64,000 bases of DNA from Variovorax sp. J22G73 (GCF_030317035.1 NZ_JASZYK010000006.1:186001-250000); one strand, 5' to 3'. Numbered from the stretch's first letter, positions 50,285-59,391 are shown. Notes: generated by a model not told the origin, from the sequence alone. Numbers and translations are program-made.

Positions 50285-51118
50285 CTATCGACGGACTTCG
50301 CGCTGGAAGATGTCGAGGCTGAGCTTCTTCATGGCCACGAAGCTCTCGGTGCTCAGCGTTTCCACGGTGCGCGGGCGGGCATCGGCATAACGCAAGATCT
50401 CGGCCACCCTGGTGGGCCGCTTGGTCAGCAGCAGCACCTCGTCGGCCAGGTACACCGCCTCTTCGAGGTCGTGCGACACCAGCAGCATGGTGGTGCCGGT
50501 CTGCATGAACACCTCCTGCAGCTTCTCGCGGATGAACAGCGTCATCTCGAAGTCCAGCGCGGAGAAGGGCTCGTCGAGAAACAGCACCTCGGGGTTGGGC
50601 GCCAGCGCGCGCATGATCGACGCGGTCTGCTGCTGGCCGCCGGAGAGCTCGTACGGAAAGCGCTTGAGGTCGAACTTGACGTCGAAGGACGCCACCAGCT
50701 CCTGCATGCGCCGGTCGACCTCGGCCTTGCTGCGGCCTTCGAGCTTCAGCGGGTAGGCGATGTTGTCGATGGTGCGCATCCACGGGAACATCGCCTCGCG
50801 GTAGTTCTGGAACACGTAGCCGATCTTGGTGTCCTTGCGCTGCTTGCCGTCGAACAGGATCTCGCCCGCGTCGATGGGAATGAGCCCCGCGATCATGTTG
50901 ATGAGCGTGGACTTGCCGCAGCCGTTGGGCCCGAACACCGAGACGATGGCCTGCTTGGGAATGTCGAGGTCGAAGTTCTCGTACAGCGGCCAGCCCGCGA
51001 AGTACTTGGTGAGCCCGCGGATGGTGATGTGCGTGCCGGCCGGGCCGGGCCTGAACACGGGCTTGGGCACGTCGGCGTACACCGGGCCGTTCAACACGAT
51101 GTCGGGTGTCATTTTCAT
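50285..51118 (-). CDS. ABC transporter ATPase (nitrate/sulfonate/NMT1 type)
   Basis: A 277-residue ATPase with Walker A GPNGCGKST, signature LSGGQQQTASIMRALA and Walker B VLFLDEPFSALD. An N-terminal extension (VLNGPVYADVPKPVFRPGPAG) precedes the nucleotide domain. The ATG at 51118 overlaps the permease stop by 4 bp, which decides the start. It forms an importer with 51115 and 51948. Confidence 0.92.
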   Translation of the reverse strand: MKMTPDIVLNGPVYADVPKPVFRPGPAGTHITIRGLTKYFAGWPLYENFDLDIPKQAIVSVFGPNGCGKSTLINMIAGLIPIDAGEILFDGKQRKDTKIGYVFQNYREAMFPWMRTIDNIAYPLKLEGRSKAEVDRRMQELVASFDVKFDLKRFPYELSGGQQQTASIMRALAPNPEVLFLDEPFSALDFEMTLFIREKLQEVFMQTGTTMLLVSHDLEEAVYLADEVLLLTKRPTRVAEILRYADARPRTVETLSTESFVAMKKLSLDIFQREVRR

Positions 51119-51942
51119 CTTCCGCTCCAGTGCACGATGCGGCGCTCGGCAATGAGAAAGAGGATGTTCAGGGCGTAGCCCAGCGCACCCGCCGCGAGGA
51201 TGGCCGCGTACATGCTCTTCACGTTGAGCACCTGCTGCGCATCGATGATGCGGTGGCCCAGGCCGGTGTCGGAGCCGATGAACATCTCGGCCACGATGAC
51301 GATCACCAGCGCCATCGACACCGCCGAGCGCAGGCCCACGAAGCTGGGCTGCAGGCTCTCCCAGATGAGCACGTCCTTGAAGACCTGCCAGCGCGAGGCA
51401 CCCATGACGCGCGCGGCCATCACGCGCTGCTTGCGCGCGTTCATCACGCCGTAGGCGCTGTTGAACACCACGATGAGCAGCGCGCCGAAGGCCGCGATGG
51501 CCACCTTGTTGACGTCGCTCACGCCGAAGATCAGCAAGAAGAGCGGAATGAGCGCGGACGACGGCGTGGAGCGAAAGAAGTCGATGAGGAACTCCACGCT
51601 GCGGTAGGCGCGCTCGTTGCTGCCGAGCAGCACGCCCAGCGGCACGCCGACCACCGCCGCGATGAGAAAGGCCTGCAGCGTGCGCCACACGGTCATGACG
51701 AAGTCGGTGAGCAGCGGCCCGCCCGCCAGCCCCGTGAGGAGCGCGGCGATGGTGTCGGCCGGCGTGGGCAGCAGGATGGGCTTGATGAAGCCCAGGCGCA
51801 CCACCAGGTCCCACGCGATGAACAGCACCACGGGGCCGATGAAGGGCAGCAGGCGGTCGCGCAGCGGCGGCTTGGGTGCGGCGGCGGCTGCCCCGGCCGG
51901 CGGGGTCCACGGCGCGGCCGTGGTCGTGCTTGCGTCGGCCAT
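51115..51942 (-). CDS. ABC transporter permease (nitrate/sulfonate/NMT1 type)
   Basis: A 275-residue inner-membrane protein with an Ala/Pro-rich N-terminus, about six hydrophobic segments and the loop ARVMGASRWQVFKDVLIWESL. It ends AERRIVHWSGR. It lies 5 bp after the binding-protein gene and overlaps the ATPase gene. The likely cargo is a ureide or carboxylated amide, from context. Confidence 0.92.
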   Translation of the reverse strand: MADASTTTAAPWTPPAGAAAAAPKPPLRDRLLPFIGPVVLFIAWDLVVRLGFIKPILLPTPADTIAALLTGLAGGPLLTDFVMTVWRTLQAFLIAAVVGVPLGVLLGSNERAYRSVEFLIDFFRSTPSSALIPLFLLIFGVSDVNKVAIAAFGALLIVVFNSAYGVMNARKQRVMAARVMGASRWQVFKDVLIWESLQPSFVGLRSAVSMALVIVIVAEMFIGSDTGLGHRIIDAQQVLNVKSMYAAILAAGALGYALNILFLIAERRIVHWSGR

Positions 51943-51947
51943 GGTCT

Positions 51948-52952
51948 TCAGGCCTTGTAGAGCAGGCCGTCCACCGGCACCTTCTTCTCGAAGATGCCTT
52001 TCTCGGTGAACAGGTCGTAGAACTTCTGGAAGTACGCGACGTCGCTCGGCTTGAACTCGTTGTAGAGCATGTACGACGCCAGCGGCACCTCGGCCGTGAG
52101 CTTGCCTTCGATGGCGGTGTAGCCCTTCATGAACTGGCGCGCCTCGTCGGGCTGGTTGCGCACCAGCGCCACGCCGCGCGCGTAGGCGGCGATGTACTTC
52201 GTGGCGACCTCGGGGTTCTTCTTGATGAACTCGCTCGTGAGGCTGGCCGCGCCGCCGTGCCACGGCGCCATCGGGTCGCCCAGGATGTACCTGGCGACCA
52301 CGCCCGCCTCGATGACGCGCGTGGTGCCGTTCATGCGGCCCACGGTGCCGGTGGGCTCCAGCGTGTAGCAGGCGTCGACCTGCCCCGCCACCAGCGCGGC
52401 CACGTGCTGGCCGATGGGCAGCTCGCTGACGGTCGCGCCCTTGGCGCCGGCGCGCTCCAGCATGGTCTTGCACAGCGTGACGTTCTGGATGCCCGGGCCC
52501 GAGGCCACCTTCTTGCCGGCCAGATCGGCCATGGTCTTGAGCGGGCTGTCCTTGGCGACGATGAACTCGTCGAGTACGTACTTGGCGTTGCTCGGGTTGG
52601 TGCAGAAGATCTTGAAGAGCCCGGGCTGCGCGATCTCGCCGATGGCGAGGTTGGCCGAGCCGGTGCCGTTGGCGCTGCCGTCGCAGCGGCCCGCGAGCAT
52701 GCCTTCCATCACCTGCTGGGCGCCGGCGAACTTCAGCGGCTCGACGTCGAGGCCGGCTTCCTTGAAGTAGCCCTTGTCCACGGCCGCGAAGAACGGCAGG
52801 CCCGCGGCCACGGGCCAGAAGCCGATGCGCAGCCTGGGCGTGCCCTGCGCGCGCACGATGGCCGGCGCGGCCAGCACGGCCAGGCCCGCGGCGCCGGCCT
52901 GCAGCAGCTGGCGTCGGTGGCGCGATGCGGTGGGTGGGTTCGGGTTGCTCAT
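51948..52952 (-). CDS. NMT1-like ABC substrate-binding protein
   Basis: A 334-residue exported protein with a Tat-type signal (HRRQLLQAGAAGLAVLAAPAI, ending VRAQ). The mature domain has LRIGFWPVAAGLPFFAAVDKGYFKEAGL, GRCDGSANGTGSANLAIGEI and KYVLDEFIVAKDSPLKTMADLAGKK. It differs clearly from the pair at 26604 and 33349, so it likely binds another ligand. It is 20 bp after the allophanate hydrolase gene in the same transcription direction. Confidence 0.92.
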   Translation of the reverse strand: MSNPNPPTASRHRRQLLQAGAAGLAVLAAPAIVRAQGTPRLRIGFWPVAAGLPFFAAVDKGYFKEAGLDVEPLKFAGAQQVMEGMLAGRCDGSANGTGSANLAIGEIAQPGLFKIFCTNPSNAKYVLDEFIVAKDSPLKTMADLAGKKVASGPGIQNVTLCKTMLERAGAKGATVSELPIGQHVAALVAGQVDACYTLEPTGTVGRMNGTTRVIEAGVVARYILGDPMAPWHGGAASLTSEFIKKNPEVATKYIAAYARGVALVRNQPDEARQFMKGYTAIEGKLTAEVPLASYMLYNEFKPSDVAYFQKFYDLFTEKGIFEKKVPVDGLLYKA

Positions 52953-52972
52953 CGGGGACTCCTGGATGAAAG

Positions 52973-54772
52973 TCAAAGTGAAGAAGATGAAGAGGGCGAA
53001 GGCGATGAAGACAGGGTGCGGCTCGCGACGTAGGCACGCCAGCCGCCGTGCGACGTCACGTCCTGCGCGCCGGCCAGCGCATGGCCTTCGCAGATGAAAC
53101 CCTTCACCCACGTGCCGTCGGCCAGCTCGACGCTGCCGAGGCCCAGGGGCGGCGGGATCAGCGCGAGAAAGCTGCCGACCTGCGCCAGGGGCACGGCCCA
53201 GACCTCGAGCGCGATGGCGGCGCCGGCTTTTCCGTCGCCCTCGCCCGCCCCCTCCGCCACGCGCTGCAGGCCGGGCTTGGGCGGCACGGTGCCGGGCAGC
53301 GCGTGCAGGCGGTAGGCGGGCGACGTGGTGGTGGCGCGCAGCAGCGTGGCGCCGCGCTCGGTGAGCTGGCCGTTCAGCGGCATGCCCGACAGGTGGGCAC
53401 CGACCACGGCGATGGGCAGCATGTCGGCCCCCGCGGCGGCGAGCCCGGCGATGGCGCGCGGTGCAGGTAGCGGCGTGCCCATGGCGCCTTGCATGAGCCC
53501 GGTGGCGTGATGAAAGCGCTGGCCCAGGTCGGCCAGGGCCAGGTCGCTGCCGCAGGGCCCGATCAGCGTGATGCCGAACGGCAGGCCGTCCGCGCGCAGG
53601 CTGCTGGGCACCGACAGCGCGGCGTAGTCGAGCAGGTTGACGAAGTTGGTGTACGCGCCCAGGTTGCGGTTGAGCGCCACCGGGTCTGCTCGCATCTGCT
53701 CGCGGGTGTAGTGCGTGGGCGCGGTGGGCACCACCAGCACGTCGATGCCGCGCCACATGGGCTCGACCTTCTGCGCGATGGCGCGCAGTTGCGTCTGCGC
53801 GTCGAACACGTCGGCGGCGCTGTAGCCGCGGCCCTGGGCGAGGATGCCGCGCACGGGCTCGATCACCTCGTCGGCGTGCGCGTCGAAAAACGTGCGCACC
53901 GCCGCGTAGCGCTCGGCGACCAGCGCGCTTTCGTACAGCAGCGCGGCGGCCTCGGCGAGCGGCGCATACGAGATGGTGACGGGCGAGCCCCCCATGGCCA
54001 GCAGCCGCGCGGTGGCGTCGTTGAAGGCCTGCTCGGCGGCGGTGTCGCCGAAGAAGCTGAGCGTGTCGGGCACGCCGAAGTTGAAGTGCGCGGGCAGCGG
54101 CTGGCGGCGCAGGGCGGGCCCGCACGAGAAGTCACGCGAGAGGTCACGCGAGAAGTCACGAGAGTAGGGATCGCGCGCGTCGGGGCCGGCGGCGGCCAGC
54201 AGCACGTCGACGGCGGTGGCGACGGTCGTGGCGAAGATGGAGACGCAGTCCGCGCTCTGCGCCGCGGGCACCACGCCGAAGGCGCTGAGCAGGCCGCGCG
54301 AGGGCTTCAGCCCGACGATGTTGTTGAGCCCGGCAGGCACGCGGCCCGAGCCGGCGGTGTCGGTGCCGAGGGCGAAGTCGACCTCGCCGGCGGCCACCAG
54401 GTAGGCCGAGCCGGAGCTGGAGCCGCCCGAGACGTAGCGCGCGTCGAAGGCGTTGGTCACTTCGCCGTAGGGCGAGCGCGTGCCGTTCAGGCCGCAGGCG
54501 AACTGGTCGAGGTTGGTCTTGCCCGCCAGCGATGCACCGGCTTCGAGCAGGCGCTGCACCACGGTCGCGTGGGCTGCAGGGTGGCGCTCGAAGGCCGGGC
54601 AGGCGGCGGTGGTGGGCACGCCGGCCACGTCGATGTTGTCCTTGACCGCGAAGCGCAGGCCGGCGAGCGGCAGGGCGAAAGCGAGGCTGTCGCTGGCCCG
54701 GACATGCACGACGGGGGATGCGAATTTCGCGATCCAGGCGGCGGCGGGCGATCCGTTTTCTTCATGCACCAT
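52973..54772 (-). CDS. atzF: allophanate hydrolase (AtzF type)
   Basis: A 599-residue protein, the AtzF length. The N-terminal amidase domain has K44 (RFAVKDNIDVAG), S118 (SGGSSSGS) and S142 (DTAGSGRVP). The C-terminal domain (about residues 460-599) contains GMPLNGQLTERGATLL, PKPGLQRVAEG and GSVELADGTWVKGFICEGHAL. It splits allophanate to ammonia and CO2. An odd SRDFSRDLSRDF tripled segment interrupts the middle (12-bp DNA repeat), and a Ser/Pro tail ends the protein. I start it at 54772; the ATG at 54790 lies inside a palindrome and lacks a ribosome-binding site. Confidence 0.93.
   Translation of the reverse strand: MVHEENGSPAAAWIAKFASPVVHVRASDSLAFALPLAGLRFAVKDNIDVAGVPTTAACPAFERHPAAHATVVQRLLEAGASLAGKTNLDQFACGLNGTRSPYGEVTNAFDARYVSGGSSSGSAYLVAAGEVDFALGTDTAGSGRVPAGLNNIVGLKPSRGLLSAFGVVPAAQSADCVSIFATTVATAVDVLLAAAGPDARDPYSRDFSRDLSRDFSCGPALRRQPLPAHFNFGVPDTLSFFGDTAAEQAFNDATARLLAMGGSPVTISYAPLAEAAALLYESALVAERYAAVRTFFDAHADEVIEPVRGILAQGRGYSAADVFDAQTQLRAIAQKVEPMWRGIDVLVVPTAPTHYTREQMRADPVALNRNLGAYTNFVNLLDYAALSVPSSLRADGLPFGITLIGPCGSDLALADLGQRFHHATGLMQGAMGTPLPAPRAIAGLAAAGADMLPIAVVGAHLSGMPLNGQLTERGATLLRATTTSPAYRLHALPGTVPPKPGLQRVAEGAGEGDGKAGAAIALEVWAVPLAQVGSFLALIPPPLGLGSVELADGTWVKGFICEGHALAGAQDVTSHGGWRAYVASRTLSSSPSPSSSSSL
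54126..54161. repeat. 12-bp tandem repeat (x3) inside atzF
   Basis: Units GAGAAGTCACGC, GAGAGGTCACGC and GAGAAGTCACGA (54126-54161) are in frame and encode the SRDF-type tetrapeptide repeat. They probably sit in a surface loop; copy number may vary between strains. Confidence 0.85.
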
Positions 54773-54778
54773 CGTTAG

Positions 54779-54808
54779 GCATCCAAACATGTGTACAAGT
54801 TGAGATGC
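54779..54808. promoter_or_regulatory. 30-bp imperfect palindrome upstream of atzF, candidate GntR operator
   Basis: GCATC...GATGC with 11 of 15 possible base pairs symmetric, lying 6 bp before the atzF ATG. The inner word TACAAGTTG (54794-54802) recurs at 48142-48150, upstream of the BMP binding-protein gene. This suggests a shared regulator, perhaps the GntR protein at 40019. Inference only. Confidence 0.4.
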
Positions 54809-54849
54809 AAGCGGCGTGCCAGCGGGAAGACGGGTTGAGACTGGGGATT

Positions 54850-55620
54850 GGGGTGGGGGATTTGCCCCTTCCCCCTCTGGGGGAAGGCTGGGATGGGGGC
54901 AGGCTGCGGTCGATGAAGCGCGGCTGTTATATGTGCGCCACCGCCCTCACCCCGCCCTCTCCCCAAGGGGAGAGGGAGCAAGACCGCACGCGCTCATCGG
55001 CATGCAGCGCGGCAGGACTTGGGATTTACTCCCTCTTCCCTCGGGGAGAGGGTTGGGGTGAGGGCAGGCCTTCGGTCAGGCGCCGCGCTTTTTCAAAGGC
55101 CGTCGAGCCCCCACCCCTGCCCTCCCCCAGAGGGGGAGGGAGAAAGACAGAAAGCCAGACTGCGCGGGATTCGGTTTTGCTCCTTCCCCTTCCGGGGGAA
55201 GGCTGGGATGGGGGCAGGCTGCGGTAGATGAAGCGCGGCTCTCATATGAGCGCCGCCACCCTCACCCCCGCCCTCTCCCCAGGGGAGAGGGAGCAAAACC
55301 GCACGCGCTCATCGGCATGCATCGCGGCAGGACTTGGGACTTACTCCCTCTCCCCTCGGGGAGAGGGTTGGGGTGAGGGCAGGCCTTCGACCAGGCGCCG
55401 CGCTTGTTCAAAGGCCGTCGAGCCCCCACCCCTGCCCTCCCCAGAGGGGGAGGGAGAAAGCCAGACTGCGCGGGATTCGGTTTTGCTCCTTCCCCCTCTG
55501 GGGGAAGGCTGGGATGGGGGCAGGCTGCGGTCGATGAAGCGCGGCTCTTTTATATGAGCGCCGCCACCCTCACCCCGCCCTCTCCCCAAGGGGAGAGGGA
55601 GCAAGACCCGAAACTCCCCC
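54850..55620. repeat. large REP-like tandem array
   Basis: The 866-bp gap between the divergent-ended atzF start and the end of the metallopeptidase gene contains no supported gene. It is filled with opposed palindromic units (CTTCCCCCTC-TGGGGGAAGG followed by CTGGGATGGGGGCAGG, and others). A longer unit repeats about two and a half times: the word AGGCTGCGGT-GATGAAGCGC (one variable base) occurs at 54901, 55216 and 55522, giving periods of 315 and 306 bp. Apparent open frames here follow the repeat and should not be annotated. Confidence 0.88.
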
Positions 55621-55638
55621 GAAGAAGCGCCAAACCGC

Positions 55639-56505
55639 TCAGCTCTTCTTCGCATCCCTGTAAAGCCTCTCCACCTTCGGCAGGTTCGCCTCCAGCTTCT
55701 CGATCCGGTCCGGCCCCGTCGGGTGCGTCGATAGAAAGTTCAGCCCACCCTGGTTCTTCGACGCCGCGGCCATCTTCTTCCACAGCGACACCGAGGCCTT
55801 CGGGTCGTAGCCCGCCCGCGCCGCGAGCTCCAGCCCCACCAGGTCGGCCTCGGTCTCGTCGCTGCGGCTGAACTTGAGCGTGATCAGCTGCGTGCCCGCG
55901 CGCGCCGCCATGTCGCCCACCTGCCCCAGGCCGAGCAGCTGCGCACCGATGGAGAGCGCCGCGCCGGTGCCCGCGCTCTTGGCCATGCGGGCGCGGGCGT
56001 GTTCGCGCAGCGCGTGGGCCATTTCGTGACCCATCACCATCGCGACCTCGTCGTCGCTCAGCTTCAACTGCTCGAGGATGCCGGTGAAGAAGGCGATCTT
56101 GCCGCCCGGCATGCAGAAGGCGTTGATCTGCTTGCTGCCGATCAGGTTGACCTCCCACTTCCAGTCGCGCGCACGCGCGTTCCAGGGCGTGGCGAACGGA
56201 ATGAGCCGCCCGGCGATGGCGCGCAGGCGCTGCAGCTGCGGGTTGTTGTCGCCCGCCAGCGCGCCCTTGGCACGCGCCTGCTCCAGCAACTGGCCGTACT
56301 GCTGCACGCCGGCCGCCTCGATCTTGTCGGCGGGCACCAGGTTGCGCGCCACCGAGGCATTGCCGACGTTGACCTGCGCCAGCGCCGGGCCCGCCAGCGC
56401 CGCGCCCGCGGCCGCCAGCAGGAAGGCGCGCCGGGGGTTCCAGGCCGAGGCCGCGGAGAGCCGGGTGGCGGAGGCAAATTCAGGGCGGTCGCATCGTAGG
56501 CACAT
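55639..56505 (-). CDS. M48-family metallopeptidase, exported
   Basis: A 288-residue protein with an N-terminal signal region containing NPRRAFLLAAAGAALAGPALAQ (Tat-like Arg pair). The zinc motif HExxH is in VMGHEMAHALREHAR, with the third ligand Glu in SDETEADLVGLELAARAGYDP. Such BepA/LoiP-like proteases act in the periplasm on outer-membrane proteins. Complete length. It ends beside the repeat array and is divergent from the MFS gene at 56566. Confidence 0.92.
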   Translation of the reverse strand: MCLRCDRPEFASATRLSAASAWNPRRAFLLAAAGAALAGPALAQVNVGNASVARNLVPADKIEAAGVQQYGQLLEQARAKGALAGDNNPQLQRLRAIAGRLIPFATPWNARARDWKWEVNLIGSKQINAFCMPGGKIAFFTGILEQLKLSDDEVAMVMGHEMAHALREHARARMAKSAGTGAALSIGAQLLGLGQVGDMAARAGTQLITLKFSRSDETEADLVGLELAARAGYDPKASVSLWKKMAAASKNQGGLNFLSTHPTGPDRIEKLEANLPKVERLYRDAKKS

Positions 56506-56565
56506 AGGGGCCGGATCATAGGAACAAATGAAGACAAAAGCGCCCGGTGATGACCCCGGGCACTC

Positions 56566-58029
56566 ATGGACAATCCGGGGCTCATGTCCGCCACGCCCGC
56601 AGAAACCCCCACGCCCCCTCCAACGCCATCCCAGCCCTCCCCGCCCTGGCGCGACGCGCTGAAGGTCTACCTGGAACCCGCCACGCTGCGCATGCTGGCG
56701 CTGGGCTTCTCCGCCGGGCTGCCGCTGCTGCTGGTGCTGGGCACGCTGAGCTTTCGCCTGCGCGAGGCCGGCATCGACCGGGCCACCATCGGCTACCTGA
56801 GCTGGGTCGGGCTGGCCTACGGCTTCAAGTGGGTCTGGGCGCCGCTGGTCGACCGCCTGCCGCTGCCGCCGCTGACAACCCTGCTGGGGCGCCGGCGCGG
56901 CTGGCTGCTGCTGGCGCAGGGCATGGTGATCGCGGGGCTGGTCGGCATGGCCATGAACGACCCGCGCCTGGGGCTCACGCCGCTGATCTGGTGCGCGCTG
57001 CTGGTGGCCTTCGGCTCGGCCACGCAGGACATCGCGCTGGACGCCTTTCGCATCGAATCGGCCGAAACGCGCAAGCAGGCCGCGCTCGCCGCCGCGTACC
57101 AGACGGGCTACCGGCTCGCCATGATCTGGGCCGGCGCGGGCGTGCTGTGGGTCGCAGCCTGGGCCGAGGTGGCGCCTGCCGCCGCCTCCGCCGCAGTCAC
57201 CGGCGCGGCCGCCTACCAGAACGGCGCCTGGAAAACGGCCTACCTGGTGATGGCGGCGTCCATGGCGGTCGGCGTGCTCACCGTGCTGCTGTCGCCCGAA
57301 CCCGTGCGGCGCGTGCTGCCGCAGGCGAAGAACGCGGCCGAATGGCTGCAGGGCGCGCTCATCGAGCCTTTTGCCGACTTCATCCGCCGCTACAAGTGGC
57401 AGGCGGTGCTGATTCTTTCGCTGATTGCCATCTACCGCATCAGCGACGTGGTGATGGGCATCATGGCCAACCCCTTCTACGTGGACATGGGCTTCACCAA
57501 GGACGAGGTGGCCACGGTCAGCAAGATCTACGGCGTGGTCATGACGCTGGCGGGCGCCTTCGTGGGCGGCGTGCTGTCGATGCGCCTGGGCGTGATGCGC
57601 GTGCTGATGCTGGGCGCGGTGCTGAGCGCGGCCAGCAACCTGCTGTTCGCCTGGCTGGCCTCGCGCGGGCACGACCTGACGGCGCTCATCGCCGTGGTCT
57701 CGGCCGACAACCTGGCCGGCGGCATCGCCTCGGCCGCCTTTATCGCCTACCTGTCGAGCCTGACGAACATCAGCTACTCGGCCACGCAGTACGCGCTGTT
57801 CAGCTCGCTGATGCTGCTGCTGCCGAAGTTCATCGCCGGCTACTCGGGCGTGTTCGTCGATGCCTACGGCTACAGCACCTTCTTCACGGCCACGGCGCTG
57901 CTGGGCGTGCCGGTGCTGGTGCTGGTGGCGCTGGCGTCGCGGCTCACGACCACGGCACGCCCGCAGAGTGCCCAAAGCCCGGCAGGCCCACCCGCCGGAC
58001 AGACGGCAGACAGCGCGGAGCGCGCCTGA
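56566..58029 (+). CDS. AmpG-like MFS transporter
   Basis: A 487-residue membrane protein with about 12 hydrophobic segments. Words such as LGFSAGLPLLLVLGTLSFRLREAGIDRATIGY, GLAYGFKWVWAPLVDRLPLP and GSATQDIALDAFRIE match the AmpG muropeptide permease family. It probably imports anhydromuropeptides for wall recycling. An in-frame ATG at 56584 is an alternative start. It ends in a Gln/Pro/Ala-rich tail and is followed by the ketosynthase gene. Confidence 0.88.
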   Translation: MDNPGLMSATPAETPTPPPTPSQPSPPWRDALKVYLEPATLRMLALGFSAGLPLLLVLGTLSFRLREAGIDRATIGYLSWVGLAYGFKWVWAPLVDRLPLPPLTTLLGRRRGWLLLAQGMVIAGLVGMAMNDPRLGLTPLIWCALLVAFGSATQDIALDAFRIESAETRKQAALAAAYQTGYRLAMIWAGAGVLWVAAWAEVAPAAASAAVTGAAAYQNGAWKTAYLVMAASMAVGVLTVLLSPEPVRRVLPQAKNAAEWLQGALIEPFADFIRRYKWQAVLILSLIAIYRISDVVMGIMANPFYVDMGFTKDEVATVSKIYGVVMTLAGAFVGGVLSMRLGVMRVLMLGAVLSAASNLLFAWLASRGHDLTALIAVVSADNLAGGIASAAFIAYLSSLTNISYSATQYALFSSLMLLLPKFIAGYSGVFVDAYGYSTFFTATALLGVPVLVLVALASRLTTTARPQSAQSPAGPPAGQTADSAERA

Positions 58030-58188
58030 AGCCCGCGGCGGCCTGAAGACGCCGCGCCTTATAGGACACGACCGACGCGGCGCGGCGCCCGCAACTGGTA
58101 CGCTGTTTCGCGTATACATTCAGTTTTGCTGCTTTTTGTTTCTTTTCTCGCGCCCTTCCGTCGCCAGCAAACTCACCCAAAAAAGACC

Positions 58189-59391
58189 GTGCCGCCTCGA
58201 ATCTCCCCCCTCCAAATCACCGCCTTCACGGCGACGTCGGCCGTCGGTGTCGGCAAGGAAGCGCTGGCCGACGCGCTCGCGCAGTCGCGCAGCGGCCTGC
58301 GCGCCAACGACTTCGGCGACGCGCCGCTGCCGACCTGGATCGGCCGCGTCGACGGCGTCGAAGACGTGCGGCTGCCCGAGGCGCTCGCGCGCTGGGACTG
58401 CCGCAACAACCGGCTGGCCTACATGGGCCTGCAGGCCGACGGCTTCATCGAGGCGGTGGCCGCCGCGCGTGAGAAGTACGGCGCCTCGCGCATCGCGCTC
58501 ATCCTGGGCACCTCGACCGCCAGCATCGGCGAGACCGAACTGGCCTACACGCAGCTCGACGCCGAAGGCAACTTCCCGCTCGACCAGCGCCGCGCCGCGG
58601 TGCACACGCCACATTCGCTGGCCATGTTCACGCAGGAGCTGCTGGGCATCAGCGGGCCGAGCGAAACCATCTCTACCGCCTGCTCGTCCAGCGCCAAGGT
58701 GTTCGCGTCGGCCGAGCGGCTGATTCGCCTGGGCCTGGCCGACGCGGCCGTGGTGGGCGGGGCCGACACGCTGTGCGGCAGCGTGCTGTTCGGCTTCAAT
58801 TCGCTCGAACTGGTGTCGACCGAGCCCTGCCGCCCCTTCGACGCCAACCGAAACGGCATCAGCCTGGGCGAGGCGGCGGGCTTCGCGCTGGTCGAGCGCG
58901 TGCAGGCGGGCGCCGACGCCTCGCCGCTGCGGCTGCTGGGCTACGGCGAAGCCAGCGACGCGCACCACATGTCCACGCCCCACCCCGAGGGCCTGGGCGC
59001 CGAGCGCGCGCTCGACGAGGCGCTGGCGCGCGCCGGCCTCGCGCCCGAGGCCATCGACTACATCAACATGCACGGCACCTCGAGCCAGAAGAACGACGAG
59101 GTCGAGGGCGCGCTGGTGGCGCGCCGCTTTCCCGCGCGCACGCACGCCAGCTCGACCAAGGGCTTCATGGGCCACACGCTGGGCGCCGCGGGCATCGTCG
59201 AGGCGGTCATCAGCCTGCTGGCCATCGAGCGCGGCCTGATGCCGGGCACGGTCAACACCCGCACGCTGGACGAAGGCTTCGGCCCGCAGATCAAGCTCGC
59301 GCCGGTGCACGCCGACGTGCGCTACGCGCTGTCCAACTCCTTCGGCTTCGGCGGCAACAACTGCTCGCTCGTGTTCGGCAAGGCAGCATGA
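58189..59391 (+). CDS. beta-ketoacyl-ACP synthase (FabF-like)
   Basis: A 400-residue ketosynthase with the full triad: C165 (ISTACSSSAK), H295 (INMHGTSSQKND), H329 (GFMGHTLGAAG) and K324. The N-terminus is ISPLQITAFTATSAVG. I start it at the GTG at 58189; upstream in-frame codons add an implausible Leu/Phe-rich segment. It condenses malonyl-ACP with an acyl chain. With the overlapping chain-length-factor-like gene it looks like a KS-CLF pair of an aryl-polyene or related pathway. Confidence 0.9.
   Translation: MPPRISPLQITAFTATSAVGVGKEALADALAQSRSGLRANDFGDAPLPTWIGRVDGVEDVRLPEALARWDCRNNRLAYMGLQADGFIEAVAAAREKYGASRIALILGTSTASIGETELAYTQLDAEGNFPLDQRRAAVHTPHSLAMFTQELLGISGPSETISTACSSSAKVFASAERLIRLGLADAAVVGGADTLCGSVLFGFNSLELVSTEPCRPFDANRNGISLGEAAGFALVERVQAGADASPLRLLGYGEASDAHHMSTPHPEGLGAERALDEALARAGLAPEAIDYINMHGTSSQKNDEVEGALVARRFPARTHASSTKGFMGHTLGAAGIVEAVISLLAIERGLMPGTVNTRTLDEGFGPQIKLAPVHADVRYALSNSFGFGGNNCSLVFGKAA

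Noticed and set aside
54850..55620. Several short open frames in the repeat array upstream of the metallopeptidase
   Set aside because: They recur with the repeat units and encode Gly/Pro/Arg-rich low-complexity sequence without a start context.
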